A DNA stretch of 64,000 nt from Mesorhizobium sp. (GCF_024710845.1 NZ_JANJTZ010000037.1:1-64000), one strand, 5' to 3'; positions 1 to 9,007 are shown, counted from the stretch's first letter. Numbers and translations are program-made. Notes: generated from the letters alone by a model not told the origin.

Positions 1-4
1 CCCG

Positions 5-1150
5 GCGACTGTCTTGGGAGTCAATTGGTTTACGCGTTTGTCATCCAGGTCTGATTGGTCTTGACGAGGGCATTGGCCGTGACGAGCAGTTGTCGGGCGA
101 TGGCGACAAGGGCGACCTTACCCGGTTTGCCCTGCTCCCGCATGGCTGTATAGGCAGCTTTCATCCGCGGATTGTGGCGGCTGGCGACGAGAGCGGCCAT
201 GTAGAGCGCCGTGCGCACGCAAGGCCGGCCGCCGGCGATGGAGGCTCGTGGCGGTGCGTTGCCGGACTGGCTGACGTGCGGCGCAAGCCCGGCCAGGCTG
301 GCGATGGCCTTGCGATCGGTCCGGCCGAGTTCGGGCAGATCGGTGATGAGGACAGTGGCGACCCGTTCGCCGATGCCGGGGATCGACTTCAGGATATCCA
401 GGACACGGGCACGCTCGGGATCTCGCGCGACATGACGGGCAAGTTCCGCCTCGATCAACCCGCATTGCGCCATCAGGCCGGCAATGGCCGTGCGATGGCT
501 GTCCTGGAGCACTGGCTCGATGGCCTGTTTGAGCCGCGTTTTTTCCATTGCGATCATTTCGGTGAGCTGACGTCGTCGGGTCGACAGCGCTTTCAGGGTC
601 AGCTGGTCGGCGGACGGCAAGGGGCGGATGGCATCGGTCATGACGAGAGCGAAGCGTGCAATGAGCCGCGCGTCCAGCCTGTCGGTCTTGGCGCGGCGCC
701 CTTCGGCGTCGCGGAACGCCTTGATGCGGCGGGGATTGACGATGCCGACCTCGAAGCCGGCCACCGAAAGCGCTGCCACCAGACGCTGCGCATAGGGACC
801 GATCGCTTCCAGCACCACGCGGCGGACGCCCTGTTGGGCCAGGCGTTCGACGATGGTTGCGATGCCTTCCGCCGCATTGGGCATCCGGAAGGTTTTGCCG
901 GACGGCGCCAGACCGACATCGAGAAAGCGCTGGCCGGCATCGATGCCGGCAGCAAGGGCAAGCGACTGCGAGAACGTTGCAGATGTCATGGGATCAGACC
1001 TGTATGCGGGCTACCGGCCAGCCGGCGCCCTTGCGACTGTTCGATCAGACAAAACAGATCCAGACGCCCATGCCGGGATCACGATCACTGCGCGACCAGG
1101 AATCCAACGAGCTATCTCGACCTGCCGCCACTATGCCAAGTGACAGTCGC
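5..1150 (-). mobile_element. IS110-family insertion sequence
   Basis: The transposase gene is bracketed by a perfect 9-base inverted repeat, GCGACTGTC at 5-13 and GACAGTCGC at 1142-1150. I use these as approximate element ends. Noncoding sequence lies mostly upstream of the transposase (990-1141, about 150 bases), with only about 16 bases downstream. That is the IS110-group layout, in which the guide (bridge) RNA is encoded on the upstream side. IS110-group elements normally lack clear terminal repeats, so the limits are inferred. The left flank lies outside the window, so a target site cannot be read. Confidence 0.6.
30..989 (-). CDS. IS110-family transposase
   Basis: Transposase of 319 residues, the usual length for IS110. 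The N-terminal half is the RuvC-like DEDD domain; acidic residues are visible in AAGIDAGQRF, VLEAIGPY and KTDRLDARLIARF. The C-terminal half is the Transposase_20 domain, with a helix-hairpin-helix-like IPGIGERVATVLI segment followed by LAGLAPHVSQSG and the GGRPCVRTALYMAAL block characteristic of the family. It would recombine the element under guidance of a structured RNA made from the adjacent noncoding region. The reading frame is intact, so the element may still be active. It lies immediately 3' of a broken dioxygenase gene on the same strand. Confidence 0.93.
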   Translation of the reverse strand: MTSATFSQSLALAAGIDAGQRFLDVGLAPSGKTFRMPNAAEGIATIVERLAQQGVRRVVLEAIGPYAQRLVAALSVAGFEVGIVNPRRIKAFRDAEGRRAKTDRLDARLIARFALVMTDAIRPLPSADQLTLKALSTRRRQLTEMIAMEKTRLKQAIEPVLQDSHRTAIAGLMAQCGLIEAELARHVARDPERARVLDILKSIPGIGERVATVLITDLPELGRTDRKAIASLAGLAPHVSQSGNAPPRASIAGGRPCVRTALYMAALVASRHNPRMKAAYTAMREQGKPGKVALVAIARQLLVTANALVKTNQTWMTNA

Positions 1151-2074
1151 AAGATACAGGAATCCATTTCTCGCGGAACTGGAACAGGAACATCTGCGAG
1201 TTCTCGGCATTGAGCGGCGCCGTGCGGGCGATCCATTCGTCGTCATGCTTGTCCATGTCGGCGTCGTATTCGAAATGGGTGCCGAGCGGGCTGTTGAAGT
1301 ACCAGAACCAGTTCGATCCAAACTTGTGGCGGCCCGGCCCCCAGAAGCTCTCATAGCCCGCCTTCACGAAGCGCGTTCCAGCCACCATCAGCTCGGTGGG
1401 CCCACCCATGTGGAAGGCGAGGTGCTCTATCCCCTTCATGTATTCCGGGGTGCGGATGAAAAAGAGCGTGTGGTGGTCGTCATTCGCCTTCGGCCGCAAG
1501 AACGGTCCCGCGCCTTCCAGCACGTCGGTGATCACGAAGCCCAGGCGACCGCAGTAGAACTTCACCGCCACATCCGCATCGGGCACAAAAAGCACGTTGT
1601 GGCTGAGGCTTCGCGGTTTGGCGGGCATACCCTCGAAGACGCCGAGCTCATTGGGGCCGCGTTGCGCCGGCGCGCCCGGCGCGTTGATCTTTTCTGCGGG
1701 CATGTCCAGTTGGCGGCGTCGGGTGACCTGGAACTTCAGCGCGAAGCCCAGATCGTCGGTCGTTTCGATCGTGCCATCGGCCAGCCTGTGCACCTTGCGG
1801 TCCCGGCCCAGTTCCTCGGCAATCGCCTCGATATCCTCGGCAGCACGCACGCCATAGACCTGCTGGCGCAGCATGGTCGCGGTCGGCAGCGGCGCGCGGG
1901 CAGGTCCGGATCGTTCTTGGCGCGGACGATGATTCCCGTTCCGTCCAGCGCCTCGAACAGGCCGCCCTTCTCGTCGACGCCGACCGGCGTCAGCCCGTAG
2001 GCGGTCAGATACTCGGCGCAGGCCCCGATATTTTCGACGCCGAAAATCAAGTAGTCGGGTCCGATGATATTCAT
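1131..2074 (-). pseudogene. Frameshifted two-domain VOC/extradiol dioxygenase
   Basis: The frame starting with ATG at 2074 (MNIIGPDYLIFGVENIGAC, a glyoxalase/VOC fold) runs about 60 residues and then loses homology near 1890-1905. A different minus frame picks up as PLPTATMLRQQVYGV and continues to 1131. The shift is consistent with loss of one base. The distal part keeps what look like type I extradiol metal ligands: His in LSHNVLF, His in GIEHLAF and Glu in GTHFEYDADM. Joined, the product would be about 314 residues, normal for two-domain ring-cleavage dioxygenases. The start overlaps the upstream hydrolase stop (ATGA), so the two were co-translated. The last residues (CDCHLA) and the stop appear to come from the IS end. 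A sequencing error is the alternative to a real mutation. Confidence 0.75.
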
Positions 2075-3375
2075 GCCTTCGTTCCTTCCGACGTGTTGTC
2101 AAGCGCCGTCCTGCCACCCAGCGTCTCGGCGACCCAGTCGGCGATATAGGCGCCGGCATTGATCGAATTGTCGAAGCTGGCATGCTGTGCGCCGCCCTCG
2201 CGCTCGGTGAAGATCTTCAGTTCGCGCTTGGGGCTGTTGATGAGTTGGTCGTAGGTCCGCTGCGCCCATTTGAGCGGGATCTGGCTGTCCTTCTCGCCAT
2301 GGGTGACGAGGAACGGCACCCGAATGCGGTCGAGGATGCCGTCGAGATGGACGTTCTCGGCGATCGCCATGAACTCGTCGATGTCCTTCGCGCCCCAGAC
2401 CCAACAGACGTGGTTCCAGTAGTGCGGCACGGGAAAATCGCCCTCCCGCTCCAGCCGCTTCTTCTGCACGTCGCGCCAGTCATGATTGGCGCCCCAGGCG
2501 ACCCCGCAGGCAAAGCGCGGCTCGAAGGCCACCGCGCGCGGGGCGTAGTAGCCCCCGAGCGAGACCCCCTCCATGCCGATGTGCCTGGGGTCGACCTCCG
2601 GCTGCGTCTCCAGCCAGTCCACCACCCGCGAGGCCCAATGCTCGCTGTCATAACGGGCGGTGAGGCCGCGCAGGCGCAGCGCATCGCCGGTGCCGGGCTG
2701 GTCGACGATCAGCGAGGCGACGCCGCGCCGGGCGAGCCATTCGGGCAGGCCGACGAGAAATTTCATCTCCTTGGTCGAATCGAGGCCGTTGACCTGCACC
2801 AGCAAGGGCTGCGGCCCCTGGACGTTGCGGGCGGGCACGAAGATGGCCGAAAGATAGGTGCCCTCATAGGGGATCTCGACCTGCCGCGCCTCGGCGCCGG
2901 TCTGCTTGAGGCCCTTGGCAAAGCTCTGCAGGACCCGCTCGTAAAGCGCCTTGCGCCCCTCGGAACCATGCGCCTGCAGCCGCTCGGCGGTGATCATATA
3001 ATTGGCCGCGCGCAGGAGCTTGTCGCCCGAAGAGATCAGACGCCCGCGCGCCTCGTCCTCGGCGGCAAGCTCGGTGAGCTTGTCGGCCATCTTCACCCAG
3101 GTCTGGCGAAACGCCGCCGTTCCGGCCGCGTCGGGCGCCTTGGCGGCCTCTTGCAAAGGCGCGCACATCTCCTCGATCTCGCCGATCCGGGCGCCCATCT
3201 CGATCGACAGGTCGACCGACAGGTTCCACACATAATTGGTGGGGAAATACCTGAACAAAGGCGCTCCTCCGCGTCGCACAAGGTCCGGGCGCGCCATCTC
3301 TGGAACCCCCGCAACAGGAGGCCGGCGACTGCCTGCCGCCGTTCTCTCCTCCCAAGTCAACCGATAGGCGGCCAA
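2071..3375 (-). CDS. Alpha/beta hydrolase, dihydroxypseudooxynicotine-hydrolase/FrsA-like
   Basis: Protein of 434 residues with a long helical N-terminal part (about 1-165) and a C-terminal alpha/beta-hydrolase domain. The likely triad is Ser272 in GVSLGG, Asp363 in HGEKDSQIP and His398 in GGAQHASFD. The fold and length resemble 2,6-dihydroxypseudooxynicotine hydrolase, a C-C bond hydrolase, and FrsA-type esterases. The adjoining extradiol-type dioxygenase gene overlaps it by ATGA, which suggests a short aromatic or heterocycle catabolic operon in which a cleavage product is hydrolysed. Met27 (MARPDLVRRGG, about 3297) is an alternative start that fits the family N-terminus better. A LysR regulator is divergent. 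The substrate is unknown. Confidence 0.8.
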   Translation of the reverse strand: MAAYRLTWEERTAAGSRRPPVAGVPEMARPDLVRRGGAPLFRYFPTNYVWNLSVDLSIEMGARIGEIEEMCAPLQEAAKAPDAAGTAAFRQTWVKMADKLTELAAEDEARGRLISSGDKLLRAANYMITAERLQAHGSEGRKALYERVLQSFAKGLKQTGAEARQVEIPYEGTYLSAIFVPARNVQGPQPLLVQVNGLDSTKEMKFLVGLPEWLARRGVASLIVDQPGTGDALRLRGLTARYDSEHWASRVVDWLETQPEVDPRHIGMEGVSLGGYYAPRAVAFEPRFACGVAWGANHDWRDVQKKRLEREGDFPVPHYWNHVCWVWGAKDIDEFMAIAENVHLDGILDRIRVPFLVTHGEKDSQIPLKWAQRTYDQLINSPKRELKIFTEREGGAQHASFDNSINAGAYIADWVAETLGGRTALDNTSEGTKA

Positions 3376-3448
3376 GATGTATTTGAAAAATTGTTTATTC
3401 TAATAGCTCTAATATACGCCATAAATACCTGACCGGACCGCCCCCGCC
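3376..3448. promoter_or_regulatory. AT-rich divergent promoter between hydrolase and LysR genes
   Basis: This 73-base gap is strikingly AT-rich in a GC-rich region. It contains a direct repeat CTAATA (3400-3405 and 3409-3414) and an inverted pair GTATTT (3379-3384) / AAATAC (3423-3428). LysR-type regulators usually bind in such gaps upstream of a divergent target, so it probably carries both promoters and the regulator site. No single LysR box is convincing. Confidence 0.45.
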
Positions 3449-4354
3449 ATGCGCTTCAAGAATCTCGATCTCAACCTGCTGGTCGCGCTCGACCTGCTCC
3501 TGCGCGAGCGCAATGTCAGCCGCGCGGCGGAGAAGATGCACATCACCCAGTCCGCTATGAGCAACGCGCTCGGCCGGCTCAGGACCTATTTCGCCGACGA
3601 TCTCTTGGTGCCGGTCGGGCGGCGGATGGAGCTGACGCCGCGCGCCGAACTCCTGCGCGAACCGGTGCTCGACATCCTGATGCGGATCGAAACCTCAGTC
3701 GCCGCCATGCCCGAGTTCGACCCCTCCGCCTCCAGCCGGACCTTCCGCATCTTCGTGTCCGATTACACCCTGTCGACGCTCGTTCCCGCCTTTCTGAGGA
3801 TGATCGCGCCGCACCGCTATCCGATTAGCTTCGAGTTCCGTCCGCAGGTGGATCAGCCTCATCGCCCGCTGGAGCGCGGCGACGCGGATCTCCTCATCAT
3901 TCCGCGCGAATATGCATCAAAGGATCACCCGGCCGAAGTGCTCTATGAGGAGACCTTCGTCTGCATCGCCGATGCCGCCCATCCGCGCCTCGGCGAAAGG
4001 CTGGACCTCGAAGCCTATTGCCGCGAACGCCATGCGGTGATGCGCCCGGCCACCAGCGCCGCCTCGTTCGAGACCAAGAGCATGATCGATCTCGGCGTCG
4101 AGCGCGATATCGACGCGGTCACCTTCAGCTTTGCCTCGCTGCCGCATCTGGTGGCCGGAACCGAGCGCCTGGCGACGGTGCATGCGCGCCTGGCCCGCGC
4201 CGCCGCCCGCCACCTGCCCATCCGGATTCTCGACCTGCCCTTCCACCTCCCGCCCATGGAGCAATCGATGCAGTGGCACACCTACCGCACGAACGACCCC
4301 GCGCTGATCTGGTTGAAAGACTCGATGCGCGCCGCGGTGGTCGAAATGGGCTGA
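3449..4354 (+). CDS. LysR-family regulator, NodD/LinR type
   Basis: LysR-type transcription factor of 301 residues. The N-terminus MRFKNLDLNLLVALDLLLRE followed by NVSRAAEKMHITQSAMSNALGRLR is the winged-helix DNA-binding domain typical of the NodD/LinR branch. The remainder is the periplasmic-binding-like effector domain (about 90-300). It is transcribed away from the hydrolase-dioxygenase pair and most likely regulates it in response to an aromatic compound or pathway intermediate. Members of this branch respond to flavonoids, chlorinated aromatics or quinone-type ligands. Its real ligand cannot be inferred here. It need not be a nodulation regulator, since no nod genes are visible. Confidence 0.85.
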   Translation: MRFKNLDLNLLVALDLLLRERNVSRAAEKMHITQSAMSNALGRLRTYFADDLLVPVGRRMELTPRAELLREPVLDILMRIETSVAAMPEFDPSASSRTFRIFVSDYTLSTLVPAFLRMIAPHRYPISFEFRPQVDQPHRPLERGDADLLIIPREYASKDHPAEVLYEETFVCIADAAHPRLGERLDLEAYCRERHAVMRPATSAASFETKSMIDLGVERDIDAVTFSFASLPHLVAGTERLATVHARLARAAARHLPIRILDLPFHLPPMEQSMQWHTYRTNDPALIWLKDSMRAAVVEMG

Positions 4355-4726
4355 GACGGGCCTTTTCCAACTGCTGTCGGTATCGACAGTTCGGGAGCCC
4401 ATATAGTTGATTCACTTCGCTGATGGCGGCCACAGGTATTGAAGCTCCATCGACCGAAAGCCGAACGGCCATTCTGTGCCGTAAGCGACAGCGTGGGCTG
4501 CGCGAGTAGATGTCCGCATCCCCTCCGGCATCCGAAAGCGGGCCGTCAGTGCCTCGACATTCAGCCAAAGTGGCGCCGAGGCGAAGCGCTTCTTGAAGCC
4601 AGCGAGGGCATCGTTGCGGCGACGTTGCGGGACCATCACGTCGACGACGATCGACAGCTCGGGCTAAAGCGCCCGTTCCTAAGACAGGGCTAAAGCTCTA
4701 TCTTTTCAATGACTTAGGGTAAGGAA
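4355..4726. other. Gap between LysR gene and tRNA-Gln; possible gene remnant
   Basis: This 372-base stretch has no confident gene. A 75-codon minus-strand frame (4412-4639, GTG start, MVPQRRRNDALAGFKKRF...) could be a degraded remnant because its residue composition is protein-like, but I do not recognise it. The stretch abuts the 3' end of the tRNA, the usual side for integrated elements. I see no intact integrase and noticed no second copy of the tRNA 3' end within 1-4700. Confidence 0.35.
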
Positions 4727-4800
4727 TGGCTGGGGAACCTGGATTCGAACCAGGACTAACGGAGTCAGAGTCCGTGGGTCTACCGTTAACCTATTCCCCA
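4727..4800 (-). tRNA. tRNA-Gln(CTG)
   Basis: The minus strand folds as a complete 74-base tRNA. The acceptor stem is TGGGGAA / TTCCCCA with discriminator G and an encoded CCA. The anticodon arm is ACGGA-CTCTGAC-TCCGT with anticodon CTG at 4766-4768. The T arm is CTGG-TTCGAAT-CCAG. CTG reads the glutamine codon CAG. Its 3' end points at the accessory patch at 1-4.7 kb, so it could mark an integration site. Confidence 0.95.
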
Positions 4801-5113
4801 ACAGCCGCGCGCAGTGCGCACGGCGATGGTGCGGCGGCTTTTACCGACAGGGGCGAAATAGTCAAGCGCAAAGGCGGATTCAAGCGGATCAGACCCACAG
4901 TCAGTTCCCGCAGGCGACCGTGACCCCGCCGGGCGCCCCCACCGCAGGCCTCGTGCCCCTCGGCCAAGCGCACATACGGGAGACGCGCCGCGGTTTGCCT
5001 GCCCGACCAAGGGCCTTGGTGATCGGCGCCCGGGCTGCTATGTTGTCGGCAACGCTAGACAAAGCGCGATGTCGCGTCCCATCCGGGTTCGCGCCGCGCC
5101 TGAAGGACATACA

Positions 5114-6604
5114 GTGGACGACCCCGAGACGGGCGGCAATGCGCCGCATCGCGGGGGGCAAGCGGACGAGGCCGGCGAGAACGGCCAAACGTCCGGCGGC
5201 GACCGCGGCCAGCCGCGGCAGCCAGGCGAAGCGAGCGCGCGCCCCGCGGCCCCCAGCCAGACACATCGCAAACGGCGAAAGCGCAAACGCGGACGCAAGG
5301 TTTTCGCGCGTGACACGTCGCCCGGACAGGCGTCCCAGCCCGGCGGACAGGCCGCACCCGGCCAGGGCAAGCCTGCCCCGGAGGCCAGCCATACCGCTGC
5401 GGATTCCGCCCGCCAGCCGCAACCGGCGACGAACCAGCGCGACGTTGCTGCGCAGCCGGGCGAGCGCGCGGGATCGCCGCGGGCGGAAAATCCCGACCGT
5501 GCGGATCCCCTCTCCACGCGGCAGGCCGGGTCAGGCGCCCGAAGCGGCGGCGCGTTCCCGGCCAGGTTTCCCGGCGGTAAGCGCCTGGCCCGGCCCGGCG
5601 ACCAGCCGGTCTATGCCGCGCTCGACCTCGGTACCAACAATTGCCGCCTGCTCGTCGCCGTGCCGACGCGTCCGGGCCAGTTCCGCGTGATCGACGCGTT
5701 CTCGCGCATCGTCAGGCTCGGCGAAGGATTGACCGCGAACGGGCGCCTCGGCGACGCCGCCATGGCGCGCGCAATCGAGGCGCTGGCGGTCTGCGCGACC
5801 AAGCTCGACCTGCGCCAGATCCGCCTGTCGCGACTGATCGCCACCGAGGCCTGCCGTTCCGCCGACAATGGCGAAGAGTTTCTCGCACGCGTCACAGACG
5901 AGACGGGGCTTGAGCTCGAGATCATCGACCGGGAGACGGAGGCCCGCCTCGCCGTGTCGGGCTGCGGTTCGCTGGTCGAGGACGACACCGACGCCGTCGT
6001 GCTGTTCGACATCGGCGGAGGCTCATCGGAGATCGCGCTGATCGACCTGTCCGGCGAGCGCAGCCAACACCTCGCCCGCCACATCGTGTCGTGGACCTCA
6101 CTGCCCGTCGGCGTCGTGTCGCTGGCCGAGCGCTTCGGCGGCCGCCACGTCACCCGCGAGGTTTTTGACGACATGGTCGCCGACGTGGCGCGCATGCTCG
6201 AAGCCTTCGAAGGGCGTCACCGTCTGGGCAAGCTTGCCTCCGGCGGGCGCTTCCACCTGCTCGGCACGTCGGGCACGGTGACCACGCTCGCCGGGGTCTA
6301 TCTCGGCCTTGAGCGCTATGACCGCAAACGCGTCGACGGATTGTGGCTGGAACGCGCCGATGTTGATGCCATGACCGAGCGACTGCTCGGCTGGGATTTC
6401 GCCGCGCGCGTCGCCAATCCCTGCATCGGCGCCGACCGGGCCGACCTCGTGCTCGCCGGCTGCGCCATCCTGGAGGCGATCCGCCAGGTGTGGCCGTCGG
6501 AGCGGCTGCGCGTCGCCGACCGCGGCCTGCGCGAAGGCATCCTGACCGAACTTATGGCGTCGGACGGCGCCTGGCGGCGCAACCGTCGACGGGGCGAAGC
6601 ATGA
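5114..6604 (+). CDS. ppx: Ppx/GppA exopolyphosphatase / pppGpp phosphatase
   Basis: Ppx/GppA phosphatase of the actin-like ATPase superfamily. It should release phosphate from polyphosphate or convert pppGpp to ppGpp; sequence does not decide which. The catalytic part begins at [14 protein letters not shown] and carries the phosphate-binding loop [12 protein letters not shown] and [13 protein letters not shown]. It is preceded by about 145-160 residues of low-complexity Pro/Gln/Ala/Arg-rich sequence with a basic cluster ([13 protein letters not shown]), predicted disordered. I prefer the GTG start at 5114 because GAAGGAC sits just upstream; an in-frame ATG at 5069 lacks a clear ribosome site. 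It overlaps rlmE by ATGA. Confidence 0.88.
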   Translation: MDDPETGGNAPHRGGQADEAGENGQTSGGDRGQPRQPGEASARPAAPSQTHRKRRKRKRGRKVFARDTSPGQASQPGGQAAPGQGKPAPEASHTAADSARQPQPATNQRDVAAQPGERAGSPRAENPDRADPLSTRQAGSGARSGGAFPARFPGGKRLARPGDQPVYAALDLGTNNCRLLVAVPTRPGQFRVIDAFSRIVRLGEGLTANGRLGDAAMARAIEALAVCATKLDLRQIRLSRLIATEACRSADNGEEFLARVTDETGLELEIIDRETEARLAVSGCGSLVEDDTDAVVLFDIGGGSSEIALIDLSGERSQHLARHIVSWTSLPVGVVSLAERFGGRHVTREVFDDMVADVARMLEAFEGRHRLGKLASGGRFHLLGTSGTVTTLAGVYLGLERYDRKRVDGLWLERADVDAMTERLLGWDFAARVANPCIGADRADLVLAGCAILEAIRQVWPSERLRVADRGLREGILTELMASDGAWRRNRRRGEA

Positions 6605-7335
6605 AGAAGCCGGTGGCCACCAAAGGCACGACGCGCGTGATGAAGACGCGCATCAAGAAGAAGAGCGGCCTGAAGGAATCCTCGCGCCGCTGGCTCGAGC
6701 GGCACATGAACGACCCCTATGTGCAGCAGGCAAAGATCGACGGCTACCGCTCGCGCGCTGCCTACAAGTTGATCGAGATCGACGACCGCTACAAGATACT
6801 GAAGCACGGCATGCGCATCGTCGACCTCGGCGCTGCGCCCGGCGGCTGGTGCCAGGTCGCGGCGCGAAAGCTGGGTTCGACCGACGAGAAGCCGCTGATC
6901 GCCGCGATCGACTATCTGGAGATGGATCCGGTGCCGGGCTGCGTCATCCTGAAGAAGGATTTCCTCGACGAGGACGCGCCTGCCAAGCTGATCGAGGCGC
7001 TGGGCGGCCCGCCGGACGTGGTGATTTCCGACATGGCCGCGCCGACCACCGGCCATCGCCGCACCGACCACATCCGCACCACGCATCTGGGCGAGGTTGC
7101 CGCCGATTTTGCGATCTCGGTGCTGAAGCCCGGCGGGCATTTCCTCACCAAGGCCTTCCAGGGCGGGTCAGAAAACGAGCTGCTGACGATGCTGAAGCAG
7201 AACTTCAAGACCGTCCACCACGTCAAGCCTCCGGCCTCGCGTGACGAGTCGGTCGAGCTCTTCCTGCTCGCCAAGGACTTCAAGGGACGCAAGGACCCCG
7301 CAGCCGAGCCGGAGCTCAATCCTCCGGACGCGTGA
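6601..7335 (+). CDS. rlmE: 23S rRNA 2'-O-methyltransferase RlmE (FtsJ/RrmJ)
   Basis: AdoMet-dependent methyltransferase of 244 residues that 2'-O-methylates U2552 of 23S rRNA in the 50S subunit. The SAM-binding motif [15 protein letters not shown] is clear. The K-D-K-E catalytic tetrad is visible as Lys in [13 protein letters not shown], Asp in VVISDMAAP, Lys in FLTKAFQG and Glu in [12 protein letters not shown] basic N-terminal tail ([13 protein letters not shown]) is usual in Rhizobiales homologues. ATG 6601 overlaps the ppx stop by ATGA, indicating translational coupling; this ppx-rlmE order is common in this order of bacteria. Its 3' end overlaps the convergent exporter gene by 20 bases. 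Confidence 0.95.
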   Translation: MKKPVATKGTTRVMKTRIKKKSGLKESSRRWLERHMNDPYVQQAKIDGYRSRAAYKLIEIDDRYKILKHGMRIVDLGAAPGGWCQVAARKLGSTDEKPLIAAIDYLEMDPVPGCVILKKDFLDEDAPAKLIEALGGPPDVVISDMAAPTTGHRRTDHIRTTHLGEVAADFAISVLKPGGHFLTKAFQGGSENELLTMLKQNFKTVHHVKPPASRDESVELFLLAKDFKGRKDPAAEPELNPPDA

Positions 7336-8779
7336 TCGGCGTCGTCGAGCGCGCCACCGGCGCCTTGCCGGACACGGAACTGCCGGCGTCCGGATCGAGC
7401 CAGACGAACGGCAGCGCCGCCAGCGAGGTCAGCGCGGCCACGACGAGGAACGCCCAGACGAAGGCATGCACCGTCAGCGCTTCGCCCGTCATCAGAGAAA
7501 TCGCCTCCAGCGCACCGCCCGCCACCGCGACGCCGAGGGCGATTGAGATCTGCTGCGTCGCCGCCGCAAGCGCGGTCGCCTGCGCGGCATCGGCCTCGGA
7601 GATGTCGGCGAAGACCAGCGCGTTGACCGAGGTGAAGAACAGCGAGCGCAGGAAACCGGACGCGAACAACACCGCCACGATCACCGGCCAGGGGGTTTCA
7701 GCCGTGAACGACGCGTTGATGGCGATGAAGACAGCGCCCGCCACCCCGCCCGCGATCAGCACGTTGCGGAAACCGCCCGCCCGCAGCGCCGCTGACGCCA
7801 TGAATTTCAGCAGGATCGCTCCGCCGGCCGAGGCGAAGGTGAGCATGCCCGACTGGAACGGCGTCATGCCGAAGCCGAGCTGAAAGAACAGCGGCAGCAG
7901 GAACGGCACGGCGCCCGCGCCGATGCGGAACAGCGAGCCGCCGATGATCGCGGCGCGGAAGACCGGATTGGAAAACAGCCTGAGGTCGAGGATCGGCGCC
8001 GTCGTTCGCCCGGCGTGCCGGACGTAGAGCCAGCCGCAGAAGAGTCCGAGCACCACCGTCACGACGCCGACCGCGGGCGGCAGCGCCGGAAGGCTGACGA
8101 CCGACAGGCCGAAGACGATGCCGGACGCGGCGAGCCCCGACAAGACGAACCCCTTCCGGTCGAGCGTGCCCCCTCCGCCCGGCTCGATGTCGGGCAGCAC
8201 GCGGCCGGCGAGATAGATGCCGGCGAGCCCGATCGGAAGGTTGATCAGGAAAATCCAGTGCCAGGTGAAGAAGGTGGTGATGAAGCCGCCGACGGGTGGC
8301 CCCATCAGCGGCCCGATCAGCCCGGGGATCGTCAGCCAGGCCATCGCCTGGACCAGCTGCGACTTCGGCGTCGCGCGCACCAGCACCAGCCGCGCCACCG
8401 GCGTCATCATCGCGCCGCCCATGCCCTGGACGAACCGCGCGCCGACGAAGGCCCCGAGCGACCCGGCGAAAGCGCAGGCGACGGATCCCAGAACGAAGAC
8501 CGCAATCGCTATACGGAACACGCGCTTCGCCCCGAAGCGCTCGGCCATCCAGCCGCTGACGGGAATGAAGATCGCCAGCGAGACGAGGTAGGCGGTCAGC
8601 GCCAGCTTGAGCGCGACCGGGCTGGTGCCGATGTCCGTCGCGATCGCCGGCAGCGAGGTCGCGATAACAGTCGAATCCATCTGTTCCATGAACAGCGCGA
8701 CCGCGAGCACCAGGGGCACGGTGCGGCTGAGCGTGGTCGGCTCGGAGGAGGACGGGGGAGGACTGGGGCGATCCTGCAT
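7316..8779 (-). CDS. MFS drug exporter, DHA2 (EmrB/QacA-like)
   Basis: Major facilitator protein of 487 residues with about 14 predicted membrane helices, the DHA2 arrangement. Recognisable family motifs are [22 protein letters not shown] in helix 1, [14 protein letters not shown] (motif A) after helix 2, [17 protein letters not shown] in helix 4 and [12 protein letters not shown] (motif C) in helix 5. Proteins of this family export lipophilic drugs by proton antiport. There is no membrane-fusion partner next to it, so it probably acts alone in the inner membrane. The substrate is unknown. The gene converges on rlmE, and no local regulator is present. Confidence 0.88.
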   Translation of the reverse strand: MQDRPSPPPSSSEPTTLSRTVPLVLAVALFMEQMDSTVIATSLPAIATDIGTSPVALKLALTAYLVSLAIFIPVSGWMAERFGAKRVFRIAIAVFVLGSVACAFAGSLGAFVGARFVQGMGGAMMTPVARLVLVRATPKSQLVQAMAWLTIPGLIGPLMGPPVGGFITTFFTWHWIFLINLPIGLAGIYLAGRVLPDIEPGGGGTLDRKGFVLSGLAASGIVFGLSVVSLPALPPAVGVVTVVLGLFCGWLYVRHAGRTTAPILDLRLFSNPVFRAAIIGGSLFRIGAGAVPFLLPLFFQLGFGMTPFQSGMLTFASAGGAILLKFMASAALRAGGFRNVLIAGGVAGAVFIAINASFTAETPWPVIVAVLFASGFLRSLFFTSVNALVFADISEADAAQATALAAATQQISIALGVAVAGGALEAISLMTGEALTVHAFVWAFLVVAALTSLAALPFVWLDPDAGSSVSGKAPVARSTTPITRPED

Positions 8780-8866
8780 GTCGGCGGCGCGTTAGCATGG
8801 AGCGGGCGGCTTGTCGCCAGCGATCGACAGGGCCAGATCCCCTTCTCCGGCCGGCCCCCTGATCAC

Positions 8867-8976
8867 CGTCATGCTCGGGCTTGTCCCGAGCATCTACCGG
8901 CGGTGGAGCAGCTTGGCGGTCGCTGCGACCTACTCGTCGAGCACAGCAGATTCTCGGGACAAGCCCGAGAATGACG
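8867..8976. repeat. Paired palindromic repeat (REP-like) with covarying stems
   Basis: Two 29-base arms (8867-8895 and 8948-8976) are inverted copies of each other. Each arm is itself a hairpin, ATGCTCGGG-cttgt-CCCGAGCAT on the left and ATTCTCGGG-acaag-CCCGAGAAT on the right. They differ at two positions that pair with each other, so both hairpins stay perfect. This is a bimodular REP-type element in the 228-base gap between the exporter and M48 protease genes. Confidence 0.8.
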
Positions 8977-9007
8977 GGCGAGCAGAATCAATCGTCAGCC
9001 CTGCTCT

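Noticed and set aside
90-2000. Long plus-strand open frame (636 codons) across the IS element and dioxygenase.
   Set aside because: It is antisense to the transposase and the VOC gene, has no recognisable motif, and is the expected artefact of high GC content.
3449-4354. NodD nodulation regulator.
   Set aside because: The sequence is of the NodD/LinR branch, but no nod genes or nod box are visible and the neighbours are catabolic genes.
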